Origin: Acidimicrobiia bacterium
Lineage (GTDB): Bacteria; Actinomycetota; Acidimicrobiia; IMCC26256; PALSA-555
Assembly (NCBI GenBank): GCA_022865365.1
Contig: JALHSW010000101.1
Location: forward strand, 1-36,436
Direction of reading: 5' to 3'
DNA length: 36,436 nucleotides
A model generated the notes under the pieces. That model worked only from the letters and a program-made list of their open reading frames with translations. It did not search any database and was not told where the DNA came from. The position numbers were made by a program, and so were the translations under genes. Below, piece by piece: positions 22,940 through 31,990 of the stretch (its first letter is position 1; every line of letters begins with the position of its first letter).

Positions 22940-23278
22940 ATGTCCGCATCGAGCCTCGCGACCATCCGCGCCCAGCTCCAGGAGGAGCGAGGCCGCCTTC
23001 GGGAGCGGCTCCACGAGCTGGGGCTCGGTGCCGACGACGCGCTCGACTTCGACGGTGGGTTCGCCGACTCGAGCCAGGTGACGGCCGAACGGGGCGAGAT
23101 GGAAGCCCTCGCCGGCACGCTCAACGACACGCTACGCGAGGTCGAGGACGCGCTCGCCAAGCTCGACGACGGCACCTACGGCCGCTGCGAGGCGTGCGAA
23201 GGGCCGATTCCCCAGGCGCGGCTCGAAGCCAAGCCGGCGGCGCGTCTCTGCATCGCCTGCGCTTCCAAGTCCCGCTGA
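22940..23278 (+). CDS. TraR/DksA-type zinc-finger protein
   Basis: Coiled N-terminus and four-Cys motif CEACEGPIPQARLEAKPAARLCIAC; ATG preceded by TAGCAT-N6. Confidence 0.87.
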   Translation: MSASSLATIRAQLQEERGRLRERLHELGLGADDALDFDGGFADSSQVTAERGEMEALAGTLNDTLREVEDALAKLDDGTYGRCEACEGPIPQARLEAKPAARLCIACASKSR

Positions 23279-23282
23279 CGGC

Positions 23283-23930
23283 GTGCGCCTTCGCGAAGCC
23301 GTCGTTCTCTTCGGCTGCCTGGTCGTCGCGATCATCCTGCACGAGATCAGCCACGGAGTCGTCGCGCTCTGGTGTGGCGACGACACGGCGAAGCGGGCAG
23401 GGCGGCTCACCCTCAATCCCGTCCCGCACGTCGATCCGTTCGGGTCGCTGATCCTCCCGGCAATGGGCGCCCTCGCGGGCCTCCCGGTGATCGGCTACGC
23501 GAAGCCGGTGCCGGTGAACCCGCAGCTGCTGCGACGGCCGCGCCGCGACATGGTGCTGGTGAGCCTCGCCGGTCCGACGACCAACTTCCTGCTGATGGCG
23601 CTCGCCGCGCTCGCGGCGCGGTTCCTGGTCGCGCAAGGCCGAGGCCTCGGTGGCGCTCTCGACGCATCGACATCAGACCTCGTCGTCGAGATCGTGTTCT
23701 CTTTCGCGGTGGTCAACCTGCTCCTCGGCCTGTTCAACCTGCTCCCGATCCCACCACTCGACGGCTCCGCCCTCTTGGAGCGCGCGCTTCCGCAGGAGTG
23801 GCTGCCAACGTGGTATCGGTTCCGACCCTACGGGCTGGCGGTCATCTTCGCGCTCGTCTTCTTCACCGGCGTCGTGAGCACGCTCATCACGCCGTTCTAC
23901 GACGCGTTGTACAACTTCGTGGTGTCATGA
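23283..23930 (+). CDS. Site-2 protease family (M50) membrane metalloprotease
   Basis: IILHEISHGVVALWCGD (HExxH), FNLLPIPPLDGSALL. Confidence 0.9.
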   Translation: MRLREAVVLFGCLVVAIILHEISHGVVALWCGDDTAKRAGRLTLNPVPHVDPFGSLILPAMGALAGLPVIGYAKPVPVNPQLLRRPRRDMVLVSLAGPTTNFLLMALAALAARFLVAQGRGLGGALDASTSDLVVEIVFSFAVVNLLLGLFNLLPIPPLDGSALLERALPQEWLPTWYRFRPYGLAVIFALVFFTGVVSTLITPFYDALYNFVVS

Positions 23931-23954
23931 GCTGCGCCCCATGAACTGCCTCCG

Positions 23955-24488
23955 ATGAAACGGGCCCGGCATCTCACCCGCCGCTTCTTCGCAGCGTTGT
24001 GGCCGGGGCGCCCCGCAGCGAGCGACGATGCCTGGGTTCGCACCTTCGTGAACCCGGCGGAGTACGAGATCTGGGCGCGGATGGCGAACCACGACCGTCG
24101 ACACTCGATCGGGGTCGCACGTAGCGTCCAAGTCACGTTGTCGGGTACCGCGTACGCCGACCAGCCCGAGTGGCTCGAAGCGGCGCTCCTGCACGATGTG
24201 GGCAAGCTCGACTCGCGACTGGGGATCTTCGGGCGCGTTGGCGCCACCCTCGCGGGCTGGGCTGCAGGACATGACATGGCCGACGTTTGGTCGGGGAAGC
24301 GGGGGATCACCCGACGGGTGGGTCTGTACCTACGACACGGCGAACTCGGCGCGACGCGCATCCGCTTCGTCGGCGGGAGCGAGTCGGCCGCGCGTTGGGC
24401 AGCCGCCCACCATGAACCCGACACGTGGTCGGCGACGGGCATCCCGACGCCGGTGATCGAGGCACTCCACGCGGCCGACGACGATTGA
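23955..24488 (+). CDS. HD-domain protein
   Basis: NHDRRHSIGVARSV...LEAALLHDVGKLDSRLGIFGRV...AAHHEPDTW. Confidence 0.8.
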   Translation: MKRARHLTRRFFAALWPGRPAASDDAWVRTFVNPAEYEIWARMANHDRRHSIGVARSVQVTLSGTAYADQPEWLEAALLHDVGKLDSRLGIFGRVGATLAGWAAGHDMADVWSGKRGITRRVGLYLRHGELGATRIRFVGGSESAARWAAAHHEPDTWSATGIPTPVIEALHAADDD

Positions 24489-24544
24489 CCCGACTTGCTA
24501 CGGGTCGGAGCGGGTCCGTCAGAAGAAGTACTCACCCGCCCCGC

Positions 24545-25534
24545 TCATGCGCGGGGAAGCAGGCCGACTGCGTCGCGGACTCTGGTGATGACCTTGGTCG
24601 CGATCGCCTCGGCCTTGTCCGCGCCGAGCGTGAGCAGCGCCGTCACCCGGCCCGGGTCGGCTTCGAGCTCCTCGTAGCGCGCCCGTAGTGGCCGGAGGAA
24701 CTCGACGACCGCTTCGGCGGTCGCGGCCTTGAGCGCGCCGTAGCCCTTGCCGGCGTGGTCGCGCTCCACGTCGGGGATCGCCTTTCCGGTCGCGGCGGCG
24801 AGGATCTGGAGCAGATTGGCGACACCGGGCTTCTGCTCGGGGTCGAAGCGAATGTCGGACTCCGAGTCGGTGACCGCGCTCGTCAGCCGTTTGGTGATCA
24901 CCCCGGGATCGTCGAGGAGGGCAATCGTCCCTTGGGGTGAGTTGGCCGACTTCGACATCTTCGCGGTCGGGTGCTGTAGGTCCATGACTCGCGCGCCGAA
25001 TGGCGGGATCGCGGCCTCGGGGACCACCAGGGTCTTGCCGAACCGATGGTTGAAGCGCAACGCGATGTCACGCGCGAGCTCGAGATGTTGGCGTTGGTCG
25101 TCACCCACGGGAACGCGGTCGGTGTCGTAGGCGAGGATGTCGGCAGCCATGAGGACCGGGTAGTCGAAGAGCCCTGCGCTCACGGACTCCTGCCCTCGGC
25201 CCTTCTCCTTGAACTGCGTCATCCGGCGCAATTCGCCGACGGTCGCAACGCAGTTGAGGATCCACGTGAGCTCGGTGTGCGCGGGGACGTGGCTCTGCAC
25301 GAACAGCGTGCAGCGGTCGGGGTCCAGGCCGGCTGCGAGCAGGATCGTCGCAGTACGCCGCGTCTGCTCGGCCAACTCGGCCGGGTCGTACGGGGACGTG
25401 ATCGCGTGGAGATCCACCACGCAGTAGATGGCGTCGTGGGTGTCCTGGTCGGCCACCCACTGGCGTACGGCCCCGAGGTAGTTGCCGAGGTGCATGTCGC
25501 CCGTGGGCTGGATGCCGCTGAACACCCGTGCCAT
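24545..25534 (-). CDS. trpS: Tryptophan--tRNA ligase
   Basis: MARVFSGIQPTGDMHLGNYLGAVRQWV; MAADILAYDTDRVPVGDDQRQHLELARDIALRFNHRFG; KMSKSANSPQGTI. Upstream TACCGT-N8-ATG on the minus strand. Confidence 0.96.
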   Translation of the reverse strand: MARVFSGIQPTGDMHLGNYLGAVRQWVADQDTHDAIYCVVDLHAITSPYDPAELAEQTRRTATILLAAGLDPDRCTLFVQSHVPAHTELTWILNCVATVGELRRMTQFKEKGRGQESVSAGLFDYPVLMAADILAYDTDRVPVGDDQRQHLELARDIALRFNHRFGKTLVVPEAAIPPFGARVMDLQHPTAKMSKSANSPQGTIALLDDPGVITKRLTSAVTDSESDIRFDPEQKPGVANLLQILAAATGKAIPDVERDHAGKGYGALKAATAEAVVEFLRPLRARYEELEADPGRVTALLTLGADKAEAIATKVITRVRDAVGLLPRA

Positions 25535-25542
25535 GGGCCGAC

Positions 25543-25548
25543 ACGGTA
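25543..25548 (-). promoter_or_regulatory. -10-like TACCGT, 8 nt from the trpS ATG
   Basis: TACCGT-gtcggccc-ATG on the minus strand. Confidence 0.4.
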
Positions 25549-25577
25549 CTTGGCCGGGTTCGGGTGACCGCGGCCGA

Positions 25578-25583
25578 TATCCT
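25578..25583 (+). promoter_or_regulatory. -10-like TATCCT, 8 nt from the scpA ATG
   Basis: TATCCT-cgaccgtg-ATG. Confidence 0.4.
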
Positions 25584-25591
25584 CGACCGTG

Positions 25592-26407
25592 ATGGGCTAC
25601 GAGGTCTCCACCCCCGTCTTCGCGGGCCCGTTCGACCTGCTGCTGCACCTGATCCTCACGCAGGAGGTCGATCTCTGGGAGGTCTCGCTCGCGACGATCG
25701 TCGACGCCTACCTCGTCGAGCTGGAACGGCTCGGGGACCTCGACCTCGAGGTCGCGACCGAGTTCCTCCTGATCGCCGCGACGCTGGTCGAGCTGAAGAC
25801 CCGTCGACTTCTGCCGGGGCCGGCCGACCTCGAGCTCGACGAGGAGCTCCTCCGCTTCGAGGAACGGGATCTCCTGCTGGCGCGGCTCCTCGAGTGCAAG
25901 ACCTTCCAGGACGCGGCACGCTCGATCTCGACGCTCATGCGCCGCGCCGAGCGGAGCCTGCCCCGCCAAGCCGGCCCAGAGGAGCCCTTCCGCTCGCTCG
26001 TCCCGGACCCCCTCGAGCGGGTTCCCCCCCGAAAGCTGCGCGACGCGGCGCGACGCGCGCTCACGCCCCGGCTCGAGGAACAGGTTCGTACTGATCACAT
26101 CGCGCCGATCCGCGCGAGCGTCGCCGACGCGATCAGCCTGCTCCTTGATCGCGTCCCCGAGCGCGGAGCGATCTCGTTCCGCGAGCTCGCAGCCGATGCA
26201 GAGTCGCGCATCGACGTCATCGTGCGCTTCCTCGCCGTGCTCGAGCTGTTCAAGCAGGGCTTCGTCGAGCTCGACCAGGTGGAGAACTTCGGTGTGCTCG
26301 AGGTGCGTCGCGCCCTCGATGCCGACGCCGCACTCGACGCTGCGAGCATCGCCGACTGGGACGAAGCATCGGAGACCGCACTGAAGGGGGAGCGCGAGCA
26401 ACCGTGA
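25592..26407 (+). CDS. scpA: Segregation and condensation protein A
   Basis: MGYEVSTPVFAGPFDLLLHLILTQEVDLWEVSLATIVDAYLVEL...FLLIAATLVELKTRRLLPG. GTG at 25589 is an alternative start. Confidence 0.93.
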   Translation: MGYEVSTPVFAGPFDLLLHLILTQEVDLWEVSLATIVDAYLVELERLGDLDLEVATEFLLIAATLVELKTRRLLPGPADLELDEELLRFEERDLLLARLLECKTFQDAARSISTLMRRAERSLPRQAGPEEPFRSLVPDPLERVPPRKLRDAARRALTPRLEEQVRTDHIAPIRASVADAISLLLDRVPERGAISFRELAADAESRIDVIVRFLAVLELFKQGFVELDQVENFGVLEVRRALDADAALDAASIADWDEASETALKGEREQP

Positions 26408-27108
26408 CGATTTCCGATCCCGACGATGTCACCATCGACGGCGACCTCGCCGCTGCCGACGAGCTCGCCACGCCGGATCGCGACCATTCGGGTGACGAAG
26501 CCCGGCGCGCGATCGAGGCCGTCGTGCTTGCAGCGACAGAGCCGGTCGAACCTCAATTCCTGGCCGAGCTGGTCGAGCTTCCGATCGCTCGCGTCGAGGA
26601 GTTGTGCGCGGACCTCGTGCGTGAGTACGAGGAGACCGGGCGCGGGTTCGTGCTGGCTCGCGTCGCCGGCGGGTACCGGTTCCAGACCCACCCCGACCTC
26701 GCGCCGTACGTCGAACGGTTCGTTCTCGAGGGTCAGCACGTCCGATTGTCGGGCGCAGCGCTCGAGACGCTCGCGATCGTGGCCTACAAGCAGCCGATCG
26801 CGCGAGGACAGGTCTCCGCGATCCGCGGTGTCAACGTCGAGACCACGCTCCAGACGCTCGTCGCCCGGGGCTACGTCACCGAAGTCGGACGCGACCCGGG
26901 GCCGGGGTTGGCCGTGCTCTACGGAACCACGCTTGCGTTTCTCGAGCGTATCGGCCTCGACTCCATCGACGACCTCCCGCCACTCGGTGACTTCGTGCCC
27001 GACGCGAGCATCGTCGAGGCTCTCGAGCGCGGCTTGCGGATGCCCGACGACCCGCTCGCTGACCCTGAACCTGGCGACCGACCTGACGATGAGGGCGACG
27101 ACGCCTGA
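26404..27108 (+). CDS. scpB: SMC-Scp complex subunit ScpB
   Basis: AIEAVVLAATEPVEPQFLAELVEL; LSGAALETLAIVAYKQPIARGQVSAIRGVNVETTLQTLVARGYVTEVGRDPGPG. Confidence 0.94.
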   Translation: MTISDPDDVTIDGDLAAADELATPDRDHSGDEARRAIEAVVLAATEPVEPQFLAELVELPIARVEELCADLVREYEETGRGFVLARVAGGYRFQTHPDLAPYVERFVLEGQHVRLSGAALETLAIVAYKQPIARGQVSAIRGVNVETTLQTLVARGYVTEVGRDPGPGLAVLYGTTLAFLERIGLDSIDDLPPLGDFVPDASIVEALERGLRMPDDPLADPEPGDRPDDEGDDA

Positions 27109-27889
27109 CCGAGCGGACGCCCCGGCCCGCCCCGACGACGAGGGACGAGAGCGGATCCAGAAGGTCCTCGCGCGTGCGGGCTTCGGGTCGCGCCGCGCGT
27201 GCGAGCAGCTCATCGCCGCGGGTCGCGTCACGGTCGACGGCGCGCTCGCGCGTCTCGGCGATCGAGCCGACCCCGATGACCAGCGCCTGGCCGTCGACGG
27301 TGTGCCGGTCATCACGCGACCGGGCCTCGTGTACTACCTGTTGAACAAGCCGCCGCAGGTCGTGACCACAGCGCAGGACCCTCAGGGTCGGCCCACCGTG
27401 GTCGAGCTCGTTCCTGAAGAGCCCCGCGTCTTCCCGGTCGGCCGTCTCGACTTCGAGACGGAGGGCCTCCTGCTGCTGACCAACGACGGCGAGCTCGCAC
27501 AGCTCCTCACGCACCCGAGCCATGGTGTCGAGAAGACGTACCTCGCCGAGGTCACCGGCGCGGTCGAGCCGGGGGTCATCCGGGCACTTCGCAACGGTGT
27601 CGACCTCGACGACGGGCGCACCGCGCCGGCGCGCGTGCACGTCGTGCAGTCGGGCCCGGATCGCAGTGCCATCGAGCTGACCATCCACGAGGGCCGGAAC
27701 CGCCAGGTGCGGCGGATGTGCGCTGCGGTCGGACTCACGGTGCACCGACTCGTGCGAACACACCTCGGCTCGCTCCACGACTCGCGCCTCGCCCCGGGCA
27801 CGTGGCGCGCGCTCCGGCCCGCGGAGGTCCGCACGCTCTACAAGTTGGCTCTCGAAACGGCACCCGGGGACGCGCAACCCTCGCACTAA
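27089..27889 (+). CDS. rluB: Pseudouridine synthase (RluB/RsuA family)
   Basis: S4 domain (RIQKVLARAGFGSRRACEQLIAAGRVTVDG), YYLLNKPPQVVTTAQDPQGRPTVVELV, FPVGRLDFETEGLLLLTNDGELA, EGRNRQVRRMCAAVG. Confidence 0.94.
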   Translation: MRATTPDRADAPARPDDEGRERIQKVLARAGFGSRRACEQLIAAGRVTVDGALARLGDRADPDDQRLAVDGVPVITRPGLVYYLLNKPPQVVTTAQDPQGRPTVVELVPEEPRVFPVGRLDFETEGLLLLTNDGELAQLLTHPSHGVEKTYLAEVTGAVEPGVIRALRNGVDLDDGRTAPARVHVVQSGPDRSAIELTIHEGRNRQVRRMCAAVGLTVHRLVRTHLGSLHDSRLAPGTWRALRPAEVRTLYKLALETAPGDAQPSH

Positions 27890-27892
27890 CCT
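27887..27892 (+). promoter_or_regulatory. -10-like TAACCT, 8 nt from the aroH GTG (overlaps rluB stop)
   Basis: TAACCT-cgatcggc-GTG. Confidence 0.35.
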
Positions 27893-27900
27893 CGATCGGC

Positions 27901-28263
27901 GTGAGGCTGCGGGCGCTACGGGGCGCCATCACGTGCGACGAGAACTCCAAGGCCGAGATCGTCACCAAGACCCAGCGGCTCGTCGAAGAGCTGCTCACGC
28001 GCAACGAAGTCGACCATGACGACCTCGTGAGCATCATCTTCACCGCGACCGACGATCTCACGGCGGAGTTCCCGGCCACGGCAGCCAGAGCCCTCGGCCT
28101 CGGCGACGTGCCGCTCCTGTGTGCGCGCGAGCTGGCAGTCGAACACGGACTCGCCCGCGTCGTACGCGTCCTCGTTCACTGCCACACCGAGCAGTCGCGC
28201 GCCGAGCTCCACCACGTCTACCTCGACGGCGCACGAGCACTGCGCGACGACCTGCCCGCGTGA
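27901..28263 (+). CDS. aroH: Chorismate mutase, AroH type
   Basis: VRLRALRGAITCDENSKAEIVTKTQRLVEELLTRNEVDHDDLVSIIFTATDDLTAEFPATAARALGLGDVPLLCARELAV; GTG preceded by TAACCT-N8. Confidence 0.93.
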   Translation: MRLRALRGAITCDENSKAEIVTKTQRLVEELLTRNEVDHDDLVSIIFTATDDLTAEFPATAARALGLGDVPLLCARELAVEHGLARVVRVLVHCHTEQSRAELHHVYLDGARALRDDLPA

Positions 28264-29348
28264 GGCGCGTCGGCATCGTCGGTACCGGGCTGGTCGGAGG
28301 GTCGGTGGGCTTGGCGCTCCGGCGTTCGGGCGTCTCGGTCGCCGGGTTCGACCGTGACCCGGTGCACCTCCAACGGGCGGTCGAGATCGGAGCGATCGAT
28401 GAGGCCGTCGCGACCGGCGCCGAGACCACCACGGGCGCCGACGTGGTGCTCGTCGCGATCCCCGTCGGTCACATCGCCGATGTGGTGATCCAGGTGCTCG
28501 ACGCGGGCGCCAACGCGGTCACCGACGTCGGTTCGGTCAAGGCTCCGATCGTCGACGCGGTCGCAGCCGCCCGACCGGCGCTCGCGGAGCGATTCGTCGG
28601 CGGTCATCCGATGGCGGGATCGGAGCAGGAGGGGCTCGACGGCGCGGACGCTGATCTCTTCATCGGTACGACGTGGGTGTTGACGCCGACCGGTCACACC
28701 GACACCGCTGCGTTCACGAGCGTCCGCGCGCTCGTCGGGCTCGTCGGCCCGGAGGTGCTCGCGGTCAGTCCCGAGCATCACGACGCGCTGGTCGCCGTCG
28801 TCAGCCACGTACCGCAGCTCGCGGCGACGACGCTGATGGACGTGGCGGCAACCCGCGGCGAGGAGCACGCCACGCTCTTGCGACTTGCCGCAGGAGGCTT
28901 TCGCGACATGACGCGCATCGCGTCGGGTCATCCGGGGATCTGGCCCGACATCTGCGTCGCGAACCGCGACGCCATCGTCACGGCGCTCGACGCGTACCTC
29001 GCGGCACTCGAGCGCGTGCGCGGTCTCGTGACCGAGGGCGATCGCGACGGACTCCTACAGCTCCTCGAGCGCGCGCGCACTGCCCGACGGAGCCTTCCCC
29101 GCGGCATCGCGTCCGGCGAGCTGCTGGCTGAGCTCCGGGTCCCGATCCTCGATCGTCCCGGGTCCCTCGCCGAGGTCACGACTCTCGCCGGAGGGATGGG
29201 CGTCAACATCTCCGACGTCGAGATCGCGCACTCAGTCGAGGGCGGGGGCGGCGTGCTCGTGTTGGTGATCGCCGCGCGCGATGCTGACGCGTTCGTGGGC
29301 GCGCTCGCCGGGCTCGGCTACCACCCGGCGAGGACGGAGCTCCCGTGA
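28260..29348 (+). CDS. tyrA: Prephenate dehydrogenase with C-terminal ACT-like domain
   Basis: VRRVGIVGTGLVGGSVGLALRRSG; DVGSVKAPIVDAV; GGHPMAGSEQEGLDGADADLF; C-terminal LRVPILDRPGSLAEVTTLAGGMGVNISDVEIAH. Confidence 0.92.
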   Translation: MRRVGIVGTGLVGGSVGLALRRSGVSVAGFDRDPVHLQRAVEIGAIDEAVATGAETTTGADVVLVAIPVGHIADVVIQVLDAGANAVTDVGSVKAPIVDAVAAARPALAERFVGGHPMAGSEQEGLDGADADLFIGTTWVLTPTGHTDTAAFTSVRALVGLVGPEVLAVSPEHHDALVAVVSHVPQLAATTLMDVAATRGEEHATLLRLAAGGFRDMTRIASGHPGIWPDICVANRDAIVTALDAYLAALERVRGLVTEGDRDGLLQLLERARTARRSLPRGIASGELLAELRVPILDRPGSLAEVTTLAGGMGVNISDVEIAHSVEGGGGVLVLVIAARDADAFVGALAGLGYHPARTELP

Positions 29349-30640
29349 GCGCGCCCGAAGACCTCGTCATCACCGGCGGCGCGCCGATCCGGGGGCGCCT
29401 GCGCCTTCCCGGGTGCAAGGGGATCTCGCATCGGGCGCTCCTCTTCGGTGCCATCGCCGAGGGCGATTCGCGCGTTCGCGGGCTCGCATCCGGTCAGGAC
29501 GTCCGCAGCACTGCGAGAGCACTCGTGGCGCTCGGCGTGACGGTCCACGACATCGATGGCACGACGACCGTCGCCGGTCGGGGATTCGACGGTCTGGTCG
29601 AGCCCAGCACCGTGCTCGACTGCGGTAACTCGGCGACGACGATGCGCATGCTCACCGGGTTGCTTGCGGGGCGTCCTTTTCTCTCGGTCCTGACCGGTGA
29701 CGCCTCGCTGGTCGAGCGCCCCATGGCGCGCGTGGCAGCACCTTTGCGGACGATGGGCGCACGGATCGACGGGCGCCACGACGGCGAGCGCGCCCCACTC
29801 GTCGTGCGTGGAGGCGCGCTGACCGCCACCAGCATCCGCCTTCCGGCAGCGAGCGGTCAGGTGAAGACGGCGCTCGTCCTCGCCGCGCTCCAGGCGGCAG
29901 GCACGACCGAGATCGTCGAGCCGGCCCCGAGCCGCGACCACACGGAGCGCATGCTGGTTGCGAGCGGCGCCCCGATCCAGCGGATCGACGACCGGAGCTT
30001 GCGGGTCACTGGGGGTGCTCCGACTCCGTTCGATCTCGACGTGCCAGGAGATCCGTCGTCGGCAGCGTTCTTCGTCGTCGCGGCCGTGATCACGCCGGGC
30101 TCCGAGCTCCTCCTCGAGGACGTGCTGCTCAATCCCGGGCGGATCGAGTTCGTCGAGGTGCTCCAACGGATGGGCGCACACATCGAGCTGCACCAGCGCG
30201 ACACCCGGCTCGGTGAACCGGTCGGCGACATCGCCGTCACGTCCGGACCGCTCGGCGCGACCGTGGTCGACTGTCACGAGGCCATCATCGACGAGGTCCC
30301 GGCCCTCGCAGTTGCCGCCGCGTTCGCCGACGGCGTCACCGAGTTCCGGGAAGCGGCCGAGATGCGGGTGAAGGAGACCGACCGCATCGCCACGCTCGAG
30401 CAGGAGCTGTCGAAGCTCGGTGTGGGCGTGGAGGCCCGGCCCGACGCCATGACCGTCCGCGGGGGCGCGCCCCGCCGCGCCACGTTCGACAGTCACGGTG
30501 ATCACCGGATCGCGCGCGCCGCAGCAGTCGCGGCGAGCGCGTTCGACGGGGAGTCCCGCATCATCGGGTGGCGCGCCGCCGCCGTCTCGTACCCTGCGTT
30601 CGCCGACGATCTCGCCCGGCTCACCGGGAGTGGTACATGA
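29345..30640 (+). CDS. aroA: 3-phosphoshikimate 1-carboxyvinyltransferase
   Basis: LPGCKGISHRALLFGAIAEG; LDCGNSATTMRMLTGLLAG; DVPGDPSSAAFFVVAA; EMRVKETDRIATLEQELSKLG; DSHGDHRIARAAAVAA. Confidence 0.95.
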   Translation: MSAPEDLVITGGAPIRGRLRLPGCKGISHRALLFGAIAEGDSRVRGLASGQDVRSTARALVALGVTVHDIDGTTTVAGRGFDGLVEPSTVLDCGNSATTMRMLTGLLAGRPFLSVLTGDASLVERPMARVAAPLRTMGARIDGRHDGERAPLVVRGGALTATSIRLPAASGQVKTALVLAALQAAGTTEIVEPAPSRDHTERMLVASGAPIQRIDDRSLRVTGGAPTPFDLDVPGDPSSAAFFVVAAVITPGSELLLEDVLLNPGRIEFVEVLQRMGAHIELHQRDTRLGEPVGDIAVTSGPLGATVVDCHEAIIDEVPALAVAAAFADGVTEFREAAEMRVKETDRIATLEQELSKLGVGVEARPDAMTVRGGAPRRATFDSHGDHRIARAAAVAASAFDGESRIIGWRAAAVSYPAFADDLARLTGSGT

Positions 30641-31302
30641 AGCGCGTCGTCGCGATCGACGGTCCGTCGGGGGCCGGCAAGTCCACTGTCGCCCGGGGCG
30701 TCGCCGACGTGCTGGGCTCGAGCGTCCTCGACACCGGTGCCATGTACCGTTCGGCGACCCTGGCGGTGTTGCACCGCGGTGTCGACCCAGAAGATGCCGA
30801 GGCCTGCGCCGACGTCGCCCGCGCGGCCGACATCGACCTTCGCGACGGGATCCGCCTCGATGGTCGCGACGTCACCACCGAGATCCGCGGCCCGGCCGTC
30901 ACCGCAGCTGTCTCGACCGTCTCGGCCCACCCTGGGGTACGAGCCGTCCTGGTCGCCCGCCAGCGCGAGTGGGCCGACGCCCATGGAGGAGGAGTGATCG
31001 AGGGACGCGACATCGGGACCGTGGTATTTCCTGACGCGGCAGTGAAGGTCTTCCTCACTGCGAGCGATGCCGAACGGGCGCGCCGACGCCAACGAGACGA
31101 GGTTGCGGCGGCGCGCGAGGTCGACGTTGAACGCGTGCGCGAGGATCTCGATCGGCGGGACCGACTCGACTCCACGCGCAAGACGTCGCCATTGCAAGCC
31201 GCAGTGGACGCGTGGGTCGTCGACACGACGGAGCTCGCGATTCCCGAAGTCGTCGCGGAGATCGTCGAGCGCTACAGAGCGGCCACGGGTGCGCAGACAT
31301 GA
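30637..31302 (+). CDS. cmk: Cytidylate kinase
   Basis: MKRVVAIDGPSGAGKSTVARGVADVLGSSVLDTGAMYRSATLAVL; EGRDIGTVVFPDAAVKVFLTASDAERARRRQRD. Confidence 0.95.
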   Translation: MKRVVAIDGPSGAGKSTVARGVADVLGSSVLDTGAMYRSATLAVLHRGVDPEDAEACADVARAADIDLRDGIRLDGRDVTTEIRGPAVTAAVSTVSAHPGVRAVLVARQREWADAHGGGVIEGRDIGTVVFPDAAVKVFLTASDAERARRRQRDEVAAAREVDVERVREDLDRRDRLDSTRKTSPLQAAVDAWVVDTTELAIPEVVAEIVERYRAATGAQT

Positions 31303-31312
31303 TGGAGCAGGC

Positions 31313-31990
31313 ATGACCTTCTACGGCTTCGTTCGCGCGATCGTCCTTCCGCTCTGCCGGCTGCTGTTCCGCGTCCAGGTCGCCGGGTCGGAGCACATCC
31401 CGAGCTCGGGCGTGTACATCCTCGCTCCGTCGCACCGATTGATCCTCGACCCGGCGTTTGCCGCGTTCGCGACACCTCGGCGGGTCCGCTTCATGGCCAA
31501 GCGGGAGATCTTCACCACCCGTATCGGCCGGCGCCTGTTCTCGGCACTCGGCGCAATCGAGGTCGACCGGGGCTCGACCGACCGCCGAGCGCTGCGGGCG
31601 TCGCAGGCCGCGCTCGAGTCCGGCGAGCCCCTGGGCATCTTCCCCGAGGGAACGCGCCGTGACGGTCCTGCCATCGAGAACCTCTTCGACGGCTGCGCCT
31701 ACCTCGCACTGAAGCTCGACGTGCCGATGGTGCCGGTGGGGATCGGCGGGAGCGAGGCGATCATGCCGACGGGGCGGCTGCTCCCGAGGATCCGACGCGT
31801 CGCCGTCGTGATCGGTGCGCCGATCGAACCGCCGCAGACCACCGGAGTACGGCGACGATCCGAGGTGGGCGACCTGGCCGACGTCCTGCGTGAGCGCCTC
31901 CAGGTGTGCTTCGAGGAGGCGACCGCATGGGCCGCCGGAGCGCAGGCGCCGAGATCAGGCGTCGTTGCCGAGCGTCGCGAGGACGGCTGA
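31313..31990 (+). CDS. 1-acyl-sn-glycerol-3-phosphate acyltransferase (PlsC-like)
   Basis: APSHRLILDPAFAAF (HX4D), FPEGTRRDG, VPMVPVGIGGSEAIMP. Confidence 0.9.
   Translation: MTFYGFVRAIVLPLCRLLFRVQVAGSEHIPSSGVYILAPSHRLILDPAFAAFATPRRVRFMAKREIFTTRIGRRLFSALGAIEVDRGSTDRRALRASQAALESGEPLGIFPEGTRRDGPAIENLFDGCAYLALKLDVPMVPVGIGGSEAIMPTGRLLPRIRRVAVVIGAPIEPPQTTGVRRRSEVGDLADVLRERLQVCFEEATAWAAGAQAPRSGVVAERREDG

Noticed and set aside
24487-24560. Short stems between the HD gene and trpS (gacccg/cgggtc; ccccgc/gcgggg) as a bidirectional terminator
   Set aside because: Stems are short, lack T tracts and GC-rich DNA produces such repeats often; not enough support.
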